A program made the position numbers and the translations under genes. From contig CANLLF010000003.1 of assembly GCA_947491935.1 (NCBI GenBank), forward strand, positions 496,001 to 560,000: a DNA stretch of 64,000 nt. Direction: 5' to 3'. The stretch is from an uncultured Roseicyclus sp. GTDB lineage: Bacteria; Pseudomonadota; Alphaproteobacteria; Rhodobacterales; Rhodobacteraceae. The notes under the pieces are model-generated. The model did no database searches, was not told the DNA's origin, and saw nothing but the letters and a program-made list of their open reading frames with translations. How positions within the stretch are numbered: position 1 is the stretch's first letter; each line of letters opens with the position of its first letter. Positions 46,664 through 57,998 of this stretch are shown here, in pieces.

Positions 46664-47716
46664 TCAGATTGCAGGCAGGTGCACCGAAAATGTCGATCCA
46701 CGCCCCTGTTCCGACGTGATCCGCAGCCTTCCGCGGTGTCGGTTGACGATGTGCTTCACGATGGCGAGGCCCAGGCCCGTCCCCCCCATCTCCCGCGAGC
46801 GGTGGGCATCGACGCGATAGAATCGCTCGGTCAGGCGCGGCAGGTGCAGCCCGTCGATCCCGTCGCCTTCATCGGTCACGTCCACCTGCAGGATCGGCCC
46901 CTTGAGTTGCCCCCTGCCCTCGCCCCGTGTCAGCGTGAGGCGCACGGGCTTGTCCGGCCCGCCATATTTCAGGGCGTTTTCCGTGAGGTTCAGGAAGACC
47001 TGCGTCAACTGGTCCCGGTCGCCCACAACCGTCGCAGGCCGATCGGCGTCGAACGCCAGCATCAATGTGTTGCCCGCTTCCTCGGCGCGGGGTTTCAGCG
47101 CCGCCAGAACACCCTGCAACAGCGCGTGGAGGTCGATCTCTTCAGATGGACGCATGCGTTCTTCGGCCTCCACCCGGCTCAACGAGAGAAGGTCCGACAC
47201 CAGGCGGTTCATCCTCCGCGCCTCGACCTCCATGATGCCCAGGAACCGGTCCCGCGCCGCGGGGTCATCGCGGGCGGGGCCGCGCAACGTCTCGATGAAC
47301 CCGAGAACCGAGGTGAGCGGCGTGCGTAACTCGTGGCTGACATTGGCCACAAAATCGCGCCGGATCTCTTCGGCCTCACGCAGATGGGTGATGTCGGTGA
47401 AATGCAACAAAAGCGAGCGCTGCGGGCGGTCGCCGCCGGTGGTTAGCGCGGTGATGCGCACCTTGTATTCCGTCACGCCCGCCTGCTCGGAGCGCTCATA
47501 CCGCGCCTCGGAGGTCGGCTCCCCCGCCAACACGGCTTCCACCCGGCTCAAAAGCGCGGGCTGGCGCAGGGCCGCGCCGTGGCTTCGCCCCAGAATCCAT
47601 TCGCCGAACAGCGCCGTGGCGGCCCCGTTCGCGTGGCCGATCTCTCCCCCGGCGGCGATATGCAGCATGGGGTCCGGCACGGCATCGATGATCGTCTGGA
47701 TCAGGTCAGTGGGCAT
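46664..47716 (-). CDS. phoR: Phosphate regulon sensor kinase PhoR
   Basis: A 350-residue histidine kinase. A PAS domain (DLIQTIIDAVPDPMLHIAAG, residues 4-110) precedes the H-box DFVANVSHELRTPLTSVLGF, N-box QVFLNLTENALKYGG, and ATP-lid motifs DEGDGIDG and GTGLGLAIVKHI. There is no clear transmembrane helix, unlike E. coli PhoR. ATG 47716 is assumed; 47746 and 47803 are in frame and none has a good ribosome-binding site. It phosphorylates PhoB when phosphate is low. Confidence 0.9.
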   Translation of the reverse strand: MPTDLIQTIIDAVPDPMLHIAAGGEIGHANGAATALFGEWILGRSHGAALRQPALLSRVEAVLAGEPTSEARYERSEQAGVTEYKVRITALTTGGDRPQRSLLLHFTDITHLREAEEIRRDFVANVSHELRTPLTSVLGFIETLRGPARDDPAARDRFLGIMEVEARRMNRLVSDLLSLSRVEAEERMRPSEEIDLHALLQGVLAALKPRAEEAGNTLMLAFDADRPATVVGDRDQLTQVFLNLTENALKYGGPDKPVRLTLTRGEGRGQLKGPILQVDVTDEGDGIDGLHLPRLTERFYRVDAHRSREMGGTGLGLAIVKHIVNRHRGRLRITSEQGRGSTFSVHLPAI

Positions 47717-47976
47717 GGGCCATGGCGTCCCATTCGCTAAACCCATGGTAGAGACAGGGTAAATTCGCACAACCCAGAATAGATATTCTACGTTGTTCGC
47801 CAATAGGTTGCAAGAAATGGCCCCTTCGTCGCAGGTGCAATGGTTTCATTGGCAATCATTCCGTATCGTGGTAGATTATTAACGGTAGCCGGATATGTCC
47901 GGCAGACGCGACCCATGCATATCCCGGCGGCCAGACCCCGCCAAGGTATCGGATATGTCACAGGCAGGTGACCGAA

Positions 47977-48408
47977 ATGGCCGACACACCAAACGCCCGA
48001 TCGATCTCGGAAATGGCTTGGACAACGCCCTCCGATGCGACAGACCCGCAGGAGAGCCCGACCGTCCTGACCGTTGCATTGTCCGAGGATGTTCTCGCCC
48101 ACCTGCCCCGTCATGTGTTGGACCCCCAGGCCGTGGTGGCGCGCGCCACATTCGATAAACTGACCCGCTCACAGATCGTGGGCCCGAACGCGCCGGACCT
48201 GATCCTGTCGCCCCTGGTGCAGCGCGGCTTCGACGCGATGGATCTGCTGACGATGCTGAGCGTGGCGGGGTTCAGGGGGCGTTACCTCGTCCTGGCGCCC
48301 GCGGCCCCCCATGTCACGCTGATCCGGTCGGAAATGCAGAACCAGGCGCCGGAGTTGAACGTCGATATCATCGTTCTCGACGGCACTAGCGTCCTGCACG
48401 AGATCTGA
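47977..48408 (+). CDS. Hypothetical protein, roseobacter type
   Basis: 143 residues from ATG 47977, with AGGTGA 5 bases upstream. The C-terminal 100 residues alternate beta strands and helices (DLILSPLVQRGFDAMDLLTM, RGRYLVLAPA, VDIIVLDG) and look like a degenerate response-regulator receiver without the phosphorylatable Asp. No catalytic motif is visible. It is divergent from phoR and converges with the PLP-enzyme gene (5-base gap). Confidence 0.7.
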   Translation: MADTPNARSISEMAWTTPSDATDPQESPTVLTVALSEDVLAHLPRHVLDPQAVVARATFDKLTRSQIVGPNAPDLILSPLVQRGFDAMDLLTMLSVAGFRGRYLVLAPAAPHVTLIRSEMQNQAPELNVDIIVLDGTSVLHEI

Positions 48409-48413
48409 GCCGT

Positions 48414-49604
48414 CTAGACAGCGGCCAACCCGGCCTCGAAATCCGCGATCAGCAGCGCCAGATCCTCGATCCCGACCGAGACGCGGAAGAACCCGTCCGA
48501 AATCCCCAGCGCCGCGCGCCCTTCGGGCGTCAGGCCCCTGTGGCTGGACGAGGCCGGATGGCTGAGCGTGGTGCCCACATCCCCCAGCGTCGGCGCAAAG
48601 GGGAGGTCCGGCGCGGCCTGCACCAAGCGATCCGCCGCCGCTTCGGTGGCATCCTTCAATTCAAACGAGACCATGTTGCCAAAGGCCGCGCCCACCAGCG
48701 ATGCGGCAAGGCGATGATCCGGGTGGTCGGCCCGCCCGGGATAGAGCACGCGGGCCACTTTCGGATGCGCGGCCAGCCAATCGGCCAGCCCCGCCGCGTT
48801 GGCCTGCGCCTGGGCAAAGCGCAGGGGAAAGGTGTAAAGGCCCCGTTCCGCGAGCCAGCATTCCTGCGGCGCGGGCGTCATACCGACGGTGACCGCAAAA
48901 TCATAGATCGCGCGCCGCTGCGCCGGATCCCGGGCCGCCACGTACCCCAAGGTCACGTCGGAATGCCCGGCGAGCAGTTTGGTGACGGAGTGAATCACGA
49001 TATCCGCCCCCTCTTGCAGCGGCTTGTAGCCCATGGGCGTGGTGAACGTATTGTCGACCGCCAGGATCACGCCCGCCTCTTTCGCCAGCGCCACGATCCC
49101 GGCCATATCCGCCACGCGCAGGGTAGGGTTGGAGATCACCTCCACCAAGATCATCTTCGTGTCCGGCCGGATCGCCGCGCGCATCGCGCCGATATCCGTC
49201 GGATCGGCCAGCGATGTCGCAATCCCGAACCGCGCCAGATCCTGATGCATCAGCCGCAGCGACCGGCCGTAAAGCTGGTTGCCGCCGACGATGTGGTCGC
49301 CTTGCCCCAGGATCCCCATGATCGCGGCCGTCACCGCCGCCATGCCGGAGCCCAGGATCAGGCCACCTTCCGCGCCTTCCATCCCGTCGATCTTGCGCGC
49401 CAGAAGCTCCGCATTCGGATGGCCTTCGCGGGCATAGGTGTATCCATGGGCGCCACCCTCATATTGGGCATGGAGCGTCGCAATCGATGGCGAGGCATAG
49501 ACGACCGAGGGCTGGATCGGCGTGACCACAGGGCGGCTGACGCCGTCGCGCAACTCTGTTCGACGCACCAAAGTGTCAGGTCTGTTCTTGCGCCCGTCGC
49601 TCAT
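48414..49604 (-). CDS. Cys/Met metabolism PLP-dependent lyase (cystathionine beta-lyase type)
   Basis: 396 residues from ATG 49604 (MSDGRKNRPDTLVRR), following GAGGGG. Family features are YTYAREGHPN, the substrate loop GSGMAAVTAAIMG, AVDNTFTTP and the PLP-binding Lys in HSVTKLLAGHSDVTLG. It splits or forms C-S bonds in transsulphuration; cystathionine beta-lyase is the best guess, with gamma-synthase or gamma-lyase not excluded. It may be read with proA, 82 bases upstream. Confidence 0.85.
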   Translation of the reverse strand: MSDGRKNRPDTLVRRTELRDGVSRPVVTPIQPSVVYASPSIATLHAQYEGGAHGYTYAREGHPNAELLARKIDGMEGAEGGLILGSGMAAVTAAIMGILGQGDHIVGGNQLYGRSLRLMHQDLARFGIATSLADPTDIGAMRAAIRPDTKMILVEVISNPTLRVADMAGIVALAKEAGVILAVDNTFTTPMGYKPLQEGADIVIHSVTKLLAGHSDVTLGYVAARDPAQRRAIYDFAVTVGMTPAPQECWLAERGLYTFPLRFAQAQANAAGLADWLAAHPKVARVLYPGRADHPDHRLAASLVGAAFGNMVSFELKDATEAAADRLVQAAPDLPFAPTLGDVGTTLSHPASSSHRGLTPEGRAALGISDGFFRVSVGIEDLALLIADFEAGLAAV

Positions 49605-49623
49605 AATGCGCCCCTCTTTGTTC

Positions 49624-49666
49624 TTGAAATATGCCGGGGAGCGCGAGGGGCTGGCCCCTCGCTCCC
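49624..49666 (+). repeat. Intergenic TTGAAATA/CCGGGG hairpin repeat, copy C
   Basis: TTGAAATATGCCGGGGAGC is followed by GCGAGGGG-CTGG-CCCCTCGC, an 8-bp hairpin. It lies between proA and the PLP-lyase gene and shares the CTGG loop with copy A. Confidence 0.6.
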
Positions 49667-49686
49667 GCCGCTGGCCACACGCATCT

Positions 49687-50955
49687 TTAGCCGCGGACGG
49701 CCCCATCCCCCGTCACGAGATACTTGAATGAGGTCAATTGTTCGGCCCCCACCGGGCCGCGCGCATGCATCTTGCCCGTCGCAATCCCGATCTCGGCCCC
49801 CATCCCGAATTCCCCGCCATCGGCAAATTGCGTGGAGGCGTTGCGCATCAGGATCGCGCTGTCGAGGCGGGTGAAGAACCGCGTCGCGGCCTCATCATCC
49901 TCGGTGACAATCGCATCGGTATGATTGGAGCCATATTCGCGGATATGGGCCAACGCCGCGTCGATATCGGGCACAGCACGGGCCGCGATGACCATATCGA
50001 GAAACTCCCGGCCCCAATCGTCATCCGCCGCAGGCACGACGCCGTCAATGCCTTGCAGGGCCGCGTCGCCGCGCACCTCCACGCCCGCATCCAGCAGCGC
50101 GCGAACCACGCCCTGCCCGATCGTCCCGGCAACGCTGTCATGGATCAGCAGGCACTCCGCTGCGCCACAAATTCCAGTGCGCCGCGTCTTGGCGTTCAGC
50201 ACGATTTTCAGGGCCTTTTCCGGGTCCGCCGCGGCATCGAGATAGATGTGACAGATCCCTTCCAGATGGGCAAAAACCGGCACCCGCGCCTCGCGCTGGA
50301 CCAGGCCCACAAGGCCCTTGCCGCCGCGTGGTACGATCACATCGATTGTGTCCGTCATCGTCAGCATCTCGGAGACGGCGGTTCGGTCGCGGGTGGGCAC
50401 GCGCTGCACCGCATCCTCAGGCAGGCCCGTCGCCCGCAAGCCGTCTTTTAGGCAGTCGACCAGCAGACCGGAGGAATGGAAGCTCTCCGACCCGCCACGC
50501 AAGATCACGGCATTGCCGGATTTCAGGCACAACGCGCCCGCATCGGCCGTCACATTCGGGCGGCTTTCATAGATGACACCAATGACACCAAGCGGCGTGC
50601 GGACGCGCTGGATGTGCAGGCCGCTGTCCATGTCCCATTCGGTCATCACCTGGCCGACAGGATCCGCCTGCCCGGCCACGGCGCGCAGGCCGTCGACGAT
50701 GGCGCCAATCCGCGGCTCATCCAGCATAAGGCGATCGAGCATTGCATCCGACAAGCTCTTGTCGCGGCCATACTCCATGTCGCGCACGTTGGCCTCGACG
50801 ATCTCGGCCCGGCGCGCCCAGACGGCATCGGCGGCCGCCTCCAGCGCGGTCGCTTTCGCCTCCGCTGGCGCAAAGGCCAACTCCGCCGACGCCGCTTTCG
50901 CGCGCGCGCCGATATCGGCCATCAGGGCGGGGATCGTGTCGGGCAGATCTTTCAT
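49687..50955 (-). CDS. proA: Gamma-glutamyl phosphate reductase
   Basis: A 422-residue NADPH enzyme making glutamate semialdehyde for proline. ATG 50955 follows AAGAGG. Motifs: [29 protein letters not shown], and the active-site Cys in [13 protein letters not shown]. The C-terminus ([13 protein letters not shown]-like FKYLVTGDG) is complete. It follows proB after 67 bases. Confidence 0.96.
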   Translation of the reverse strand: MKDLPDTIPALMADIGARAKAASAELAFAPAEAKATALEAAADAVWARRAEIVEANVRDMEYGRDKSLSDAMLDRLMLDEPRIGAIVDGLRAVAGQADPVGQVMTEWDMDSGLHIQRVRTPLGVIGVIYESRPNVTADAGALCLKSGNAVILRGGSESFHSSGLLVDCLKDGLRATGLPEDAVQRVPTRDRTAVSEMLTMTDTIDVIVPRGGKGLVGLVQREARVPVFAHLEGICHIYLDAAADPEKALKIVLNAKTRRTGICGAAECLLIHDSVAGTIGQGVVRALLDAGVEVRGDAALQGIDGVVPAADDDWGREFLDMVIAARAVPDIDAALAHIREYGSNHTDAIVTEDDEAATRFFTRLDSAILMRNASTQFADGGEFGMGAEIGIATGKMHARGPVGAEQLTSFKYLVTGDGAVRG

Positions 50956-51022
50956 GGCGAACCTCTTCGCGGCTGAGCGCGCAGGATAGGGGTATTTTTC
51001 GAAAGAGGAAGGGGGGCGGCGG

Positions 51023-53250
<2,228 letters not shown>

Positions 53251-53790
53251 CTACGCCAAACGTTTGAGGTAAGTCCACGTCGCAACCTTGGCATTGCGCG
53301 CCACGGAAAACGCCTCCGCATCGCCGAGATATTCGAAGCCCGCATTGGTCAGAACCCGGGCTGAACTTGGGTTGTCCTGAAACACCGACCCGAAAATCGT
53401 GTTGTTGCCAAGGGGGTTGGCCTCCACCAGGGCCTGTACGGCCTCAGAAGCGAACCCGGTATTCCACATGGCGGGGGCGACCCAATAGCCGATTTCCGAC
53501 TGGCCGCGATCCATCTGCTCCAGCGAGATCACACCCATCAACTCGGCCCCGCCGAACTCGGTGGCATCCATAGCCCAGGCAAATTCGGTGCGCCCGGGTT
53601 TGGTCACGCTGGCGATATAGCTTTCCGATGCGCCCGGCGGCAGCGGATGGGGGATCGACGTGGTCATCTCGGCCACGCGCTTGTCGGCGCCGTAAAGCGA
53701 GAGCAGCCCGGCATCCGAGGCCCGCATCGGCCGCAAAATCATGCGCGACGTTTCAATCACCGACTGGGCAACGAAAGTTTCCTGTTTCAT
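53251..53790 (-). CDS. GNAT family N-acetyltransferase (RimJ-like)
   Basis: 179 residues with ETSRMILRPMRASDAGLLSLY at the start and EIGYWVAPAMWNTGFASEAV, the acetyl-CoA pyrophosphate loop region, in the middle. It resembles RimJ/RimL-type protein or ribosomal N-acetyltransferases. Its place between rpmA and obgE suggests a ribosomal protein substrate, though this is inference. Confidence 0.85.
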   Translation of the reverse strand: MKQETFVAQSVIETSRMILRPMRASDAGLLSLYGADKRVAEMTTSIPHPLPPGASESYIASVTKPGRTEFAWAMDATEFGGAELMGVISLEQMDRGQSEIGYWVAPAMWNTGFASEAVQALVEANPLGNNTIFGSVFQDNPSSARVLTNAGFEYLGDAEAFSVARNAKVATWTYLKRLA

Positions 53791-53910
53791 GTCTCGGTCC
53801 TCCTCCGAACCGATTGTCGTTGGACGTTTGTGGCACTGCGCTGGCCTCTCTCCCCTCCCAAGAGGTGGGGGCTTCGCTCGTGTCGCACAAGAGTGTCACT
53901 AAAATGCGAA

Positions 53911-53932
53911 GGGCCGGCGAAGTCGCCGGCCC
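53911..53932 (-). terminator. Probable rplU-rpmA terminator
   Basis: GGGCCGGCG and CGCCGGCCC form a 9-bp stem with a 4-base loop, 30 bases after the rpmA stop. On the minus strand it is followed by TTCGCATTTT, a weak U-rich tail. Confidence 0.65.
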
Positions 53933-53961
53933 CCTGAAATGTGTACCACGGGATGCGGCGG

Positions 53962-54231
53962 TTACTCGGCGGCCTCCTGGGCCGGGAGGACGGAAATGAA
54001 GGTGCGGCCCTTGAAGCCCTTGCGGAACGTCACGTGGCCTTCTTCGGTGGCAAAGATCGTGTGATCCTTACCTTCGCCCACGCCTTCACCCGGCCACCAT
54101 TTATTGCCGCGCTGGCGCGCGATGATGTTGCCCGGGATGACGGCTTCGCCACCGAACTTCTTGATGCCAAGGCGACGACCGGCTGAGTCGCGGCCGTTGC
54201 GGGAGCTACCACCTGCTTTTTTATGTGCCAT
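53962..54231 (-). CDS. rpmA: 50S ribosomal protein L27
   Basis: 89 residues, beginning [20 protein letters not shown]. The N-terminal extension reaches the peptidyl-transferase centre. It starts 13 bases after rplU and is cotranscribed with it. Confidence 0.98.
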   Translation of the reverse strand: MAHKKAGGSSRNGRDSAGRRLGIKKFGGEAVIPGNIIARQRGNKWWPGEGVGEGKDHTIFATEEGHVTFRKGFKGRTFISVLPAQEAAE

Positions 54232-54244
54232 GTGTCTCTACTCC

Positions 54245-54946
54245 TTACCCTTCGGCCAATTTCTTGGCTTGTTCGATCCAGCCCTCACGCTCGATGCGGC
54301 CTTTGAAGGACAGCTTTTCGTCCATCTCGGCGACGTCTGCGTCGGACCACGCGGCGATCTGGGCGAAGGTTGTGACGCCGGCGGCGTGCAGCTTCTTCTC
54401 CAGCGCCGGGCCAACACCCGACAGCGCTTTCAGATCATCGCCACCGGCGGCGGGCGCTGCGGCGGGGGCTTCAGCCTTGGCGGCCTTGGCCTTCTTCGGC
54501 TTCGGCGCCTCTTCAGCGGCCTCGGCCTTCGCGGCTTTCTTCGGCGCGGCCTTCTTGGCCGGAGCGGCGGGCGCGTCCGTTGCCACGGCAGAGCCAGCGC
54601 CCATCGCGGCCTTCACGCCGGACTTCTCGGCGCCCTTTTCCAGAACTTCGGTCACTTCGATCAGCGTCAGCTGCTGACGGTGGCCCTTCTTGCGCTTGGA
54701 CGAATGCTTCCGGCGGCGCTTGACGAAGTGAATGAGCTTTTCGCCCTTCACCTGGTCCACAACCAGCGCCTGAACGGCAGCGCCCGATACAAGCGGTACA
54801 CCAACAGTCGCGCTCTCGCCACCCAGCATCAGAATTTCGTTGAATTGGACCGTTTCACCGGCCTCTGCCGCAAGCTTTTCTACACGGAGACGGTCACCCG
54901 CCTGCACCTTGTACTGCTTGCCGCCTGTCTTCATGACAGCGAACAT
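54245..54946 (-). CDS. rplU: 50S ribosomal protein L21 with C-terminal HhH extension
   Basis: 233 residues, more than twice the usual L21. Residues 1-103 are a normal L21 (MFAVMKTGGKQYKVQAGD, HFVKRRRKHSSKRKKGHRQ). They are followed by an Ala/Lys/Pro-rich linker (about 110-170) and a C-terminal helix-hairpin-helix module (DDLKALSGVGPALEKKLHAA, then a FKGRIEREGWIEQAKKL tail). Similar tails occur in NuoE-type proteins of Rhodobacterales. The linker and HhH may bind rRNA or another assembly partner. Confidence 0.95.
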   Translation of the reverse strand: MFAVMKTGGKQYKVQAGDRLRVEKLAAEAGETVQFNEILMLGGESATVGVPLVSGAAVQALVVDQVKGEKLIHFVKRRRKHSSKRKKGHRQQLTLIEVTEVLEKGAEKSGVKAAMGAGSAVATDAPAAPAKKAAPKKAAKAEAAEEAPKPKKAKAAKAEAPAAAPAAGGDDLKALSGVGPALEKKLHAAGVTTFAQIAAWSDADVAEMDEKLSFKGRIEREGWIEQAKKLAEG

Positions 54947-55093
54947 GGGGTTCTTCCTTTTATACCCGCGTCCTGTGGCCCCAGCGTGGCTGGCGTTTCG
55001 GGCCGATTTTGCGACCGGATCCCGCCTCGGACGGCGCGCCCCGTCGGGGGCGTCTTACACCATTCCGGCCAGCATGCGCCGACCAGAGCGCGC

Positions 55094-55122
55094 CATATCG
55101 GTCATGAGCCGTATTTTGTCAA
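55094..55122 (-). promoter_or_regulatory. Possible rplU promoter
   Basis: On the minus strand a perfect TTGACA (55122-55117) lies 17 bases before GATATG (55099-55094, 3 of 6). It would give a leader of about 140 bases before rplU, which contains the GCCCC-CGAC-GGGGC hairpin near 55039-55052. Confidence 0.45.
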
Positions 55123-55190
55123 CAGGCTCTGGCGGGGTTTGTCACGCAAATTGGCATTCTCACCCGCGGAAACTCGCGCAAGACGACGCG

Positions 55191-56072
55191 TCAGGTATCC
55201 TCGCCCGCGATGAACGTGGCGGCGCCGTTGCCCATCTCGTAACTCACAACGCCCAGAAGCCCATCGAAGGCCTCGAACAGGGCCGCATTCATCGCGCGCC
55301 CCGCATCGCTGCGACCAAACTCGATATAGGTCCGCAGATCATCGTCGCTGACATCGGCATAGGCCGTCAACTGATAAGAAAACAGCCATTCCACCGTTGT
55401 CTGGCGGATCTCGTCCTGCTGCCCCAGAACCTGGTCCAGCATCAGATCCTCACCCATCCCGTCATCAAAGGCCCCACCATCGTCAAGGCCACGGAAAAAC
55501 GCGATCCGCAAGTTCAGGGCACCAATCACGTTGCGTTCGATGTAGTCGTTGACCTCGTTCAGCTCATAAAGGATCTCGAGCCGCTCATCCCTGGCATCCA
55601 TGGCCGACATGAACCGTTCCGTCGCGATGTCGTAGGTGGCGTCGTCCAGAAACAGGAGCCGCGTGGCCACCTCGCCCTCCACCAGTTGACGGCCGATATC
55701 GGATTGCATGAACGCCGTCACGTCCGCGATCTGTTCCGGCGACAGGGCGTCGATGGGGAAGTTCTCTTCGAACAGGCGTGCCATGCGGTCGGCGGAATGG
55801 ATCTGCGTCACCATCGCGATCCAGGGCGCGCCGCCCTGCCCGGGAAAGAGGCTGTCTTCCAGATCGGTCGCCCCGGCGATGTTCTCCATCCCGATGATCG
55901 TCAGAAGCTCGTAAATGCCCATCGCCTGCAGCATTGCGTAAAGCTCGGGCCGCTCCTCAGACAGCCCGGCCGATGGGGCGGACTGAACCGGCAGGACGTC
56001 CTGCGCGGCAAGCGGCGCCACACAAAGCGCGGATATCGCGACGGGAAGCGCAAGAAGGGCAGCGCGGATCAT
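55191..56072 (-). CDS. Secreted DUF2059-like protein
   Basis: 293 residues with a signal peptide (RAALLALPVAISALCVAPLA). The helical body contains two DUF2059-like segments: LSPEQIADVTAFMQSDIGRQ (about 110-130) and DDDLRTYIEFGRSDAGRAMN (about 243-262). The function is unknown; it is periplasmic and acidic. It is transcribed towards rplU with a 244-base gap. Confidence 0.75.
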   Translation of the reverse strand: MIRAALLALPVAISALCVAPLAAQDVLPVQSAPSAGLSEERPELYAMLQAMGIYELLTIIGMENIAGATDLEDSLFPGQGGAPWIAMVTQIHSADRMARLFEENFPIDALSPEQIADVTAFMQSDIGRQLVEGEVATRLLFLDDATYDIATERFMSAMDARDERLEILYELNEVNDYIERNVIGALNLRIAFFRGLDDGGAFDDGMGEDLMLDQVLGQQDEIRQTTVEWLFSYQLTAYADVSDDDLRTYIEFGRSDAGRAMNAALFEAFDGLLGVVSYEMGNGAATFIAGEDT

Positions 56073-56279
56073 AGGGGCCTCCGAATATCAACAGCTCATG
56101 CGCGGCGCACAATGACGCCCCCTGCCCCGTTTGGCCATACATTCCACCGAATTTGCCGGGTTATGGGCAAGTATTGGATGCGTCGGGCTCTGCCAGATCC
56201 GACGATTTCCTCCCATTCACCTCTTGCGTGATCCATCGCTTGTCGTTACTTCCCCGCGCATCGGCGAAGGCCGATATGC

Positions 56280-56369
56280 GGAGAGGTGCCGGAGTGGTCG
56301 AACGGGGCGGTCTCGAAAACCGTTGTGGGTGCAAGCCCACCCAGGGTTCGAATCCCTGTCTCTCCGCCA
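56280..56369 (+). tRNA. tRNA-Ser (anticodon CGA)
   Basis: A complete cloverleaf: acceptor GGAGAGG paired with TCTCTCC, D arm, anticodon loop CTCGAAA (anticodon 56314-56316), the long variable arm TGTGGGTGCAAGCCCACC typical of serine tRNAs, T arm GGGTTCGAATCCC, discriminator G and encoded CCA. It reads UCG codons. Confidence 0.97.
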
Positions 56370-56471
56370 TCCACCTTTAATCCGAACCTATGACTAAGTC
56401 TTCGAGCGGCCGGTTGGTCGACTGCCTAATTCGAATGTGGCAGCCTCGGCTTTGCAGTGGCGCGCTGCCGT

Positions 56472-57998
56472 TCACGATCCGAGATGTTCGTTCAGCTGGC
56501 TGTCCAAGAACGGTTCCGGGCTGTCCACGTCCTCAAGTCGTTTGCCATTGATCCACCAAAACCGATTGCCGACGTTGCGCAAAAAGCTGCGGTCGTGGCT
56601 GACGAGCAGACAGGAGACGTTGTGTGCGATGAGCTCGCTCTCAAGCGCTTCCTGACCTTCGATATCAAGGTGGTTTGTCGGCTCATCAAGCAAGTAGAAG
56701 TTCGGGTTTTTCAGCCGCAAGATCAGCATTGCCAGGCGGGCCTTTTGGCCCCCCGAGAGGGCGCCGATCTTTCTGTCCTGCATCTGTATTCCAATGCCGG
56801 CTCCGGCCAACGCGGCACGCGCGCGCTGATCCCCGACGTCAAACTGCCCCGCGACGGCACTCATCGGCGTTTCGGCCTCTGACAGCTGACTCAGGTGCTG
56901 GTCGGAGTAGGCCGGCACGACCGAGGGCGCGCATTTCACTGTGTCGTCAGACCCGATCAGCGCCTGTTGGATCATTTTGACCAATTGCGACTTGCCGGCT
57001 CCATTTGCCCCCAACAAGACAATGCGATCACCCGGCAGTATCCATTTCGGGCCCGTTTTGTAGAGCAGACGTCCATCTGGCGTCTGGACCGGAACATTAT
57101 CCAACGTCACCAATGATTTTGCATGGGTGCCACTGTTCGCCAATCTGATGTCGCCCGCGCCGCGGTCCTGATGGGCGGGTTTGGCCGCCGCCTCCATTTG
57201 GGCGGCGCGTTCGGTGAGTTGTTTGGTTTTGACGACCAGCAGATCCGAGCCTGAATTGACGCCGATGTTCTTCAACTTCGCCGCCTGTTTTCGCAGTTGT
57301 CGGGCCTTGTTCAACTCATTGACAAAGCGGCGTTCATCGGAGCCATCAGCTTCGTCCAATGCAGCGCGGGCCGGTGTGTAAGGTAACTGGAAGGTGCGCG
57401 ACCGGTCAGCCCGCAAGAATAGCGTTCGGTTTGTCGTGGCATCCAGAAACGCCCGATCATGCGACGTGACGACAACGGGCACGTCGCGAGGCAGGTGTGT
57501 CAACCAATTCTGCAGCAATCCGATGCGTTGCAGGTCCAGATGATTGGTTGGTTCATCCAGCAAAAGCATGTCGGGTTCGGTACACCAAACAGCCGCCAGC
57601 ATGGCCGTCCGTTGCCACCCGCCGCTCAACGCGCTCAGCCTTTTGTTCTGAAGGTCATGGCGCACGCCGAGATCGTGCAGCACCACGTCGACACGCCAGC
57701 TCTCATATTCGGCCTGCTCAGGCAGAAGGGCCGCCAGGACCCAATCATAAAGCGTCCGTTCCAGCGCCTCTTCCGGAACGTTCTGCCTCACATAGCCAAC
57801 GCGCAAGCCGCGTGAGCCGACGATGTCTCCGGTTGTCGGTTCTGTTCGCCCACTCAGGCAGTCCAGCAAGGTGGACTTGCCGCGCCCATTCGCGGCGACC
57901 AGACCGATACGGTCGCCCTTGGAAATTGTCAGGTTCAAATCGGAAAAGAGGGGTTCGCCAAGGGTCACGCCCAAGGCTTTGATGGTCATCAGTGACAT
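56472..57998 (-). CDS. ABC-F family ATPase
   Basis: 508 residues with two ATP-binding cassettes and no membrane segment. Cassette 1: Walker A VAANGRGKST, signature LSGGWQR, Walker B LLLDEPTNHLDL. Cassette 2: LGANGAGKS, LSGGQKARL and YLLDEPTNHLDI. The linker is basic. ABC-F proteins bind the ribosomal E site; some give antibiotic resistance, others tune translation. Codon use looks less GC-rich than the neighbours, and the gene lies 102 bases from the tRNA-Ser 3' end, which suggests acquisition. The signature Trp in cassette 1 is unusual. ATG 57989 is an alternative start. Confidence 0.88.
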   Translation of the reverse strand: MSLMTIKALGVTLGEPLFSDLNLTISKGDRIGLVAANGRGKSTLLDCLSGRTEPTTGDIVGSRGLRVGYVRQNVPEEALERTLYDWVLAALLPEQAEYESWRVDVVLHDLGVRHDLQNKRLSALSGGWQRTAMLAAVWCTEPDMLLLDEPTNHLDLQRIGLLQNWLTHLPRDVPVVVTSHDRAFLDATTNRTLFLRADRSRTFQLPYTPARAALDEADGSDERRFVNELNKARQLRKQAAKLKNIGVNSGSDLLVVKTKQLTERAAQMEAAAKPAHQDRGAGDIRLANSGTHAKSLVTLDNVPVQTPDGRLLYKTGPKWILPGDRIVLLGANGAGKSQLVKMIQQALIGSDDTVKCAPSVVPAYSDQHLSQLSEAETPMSAVAGQFDVGDQRARAALAGAGIGIQMQDRKIGALSGGQKARLAMLILRLKNPNFYLLDEPTNHLDIEGQEALESELIAHNVSCLLVSHDRSFLRNVGNRFWWINGKRLEDVDSPEPFLDSQLNEHLGS

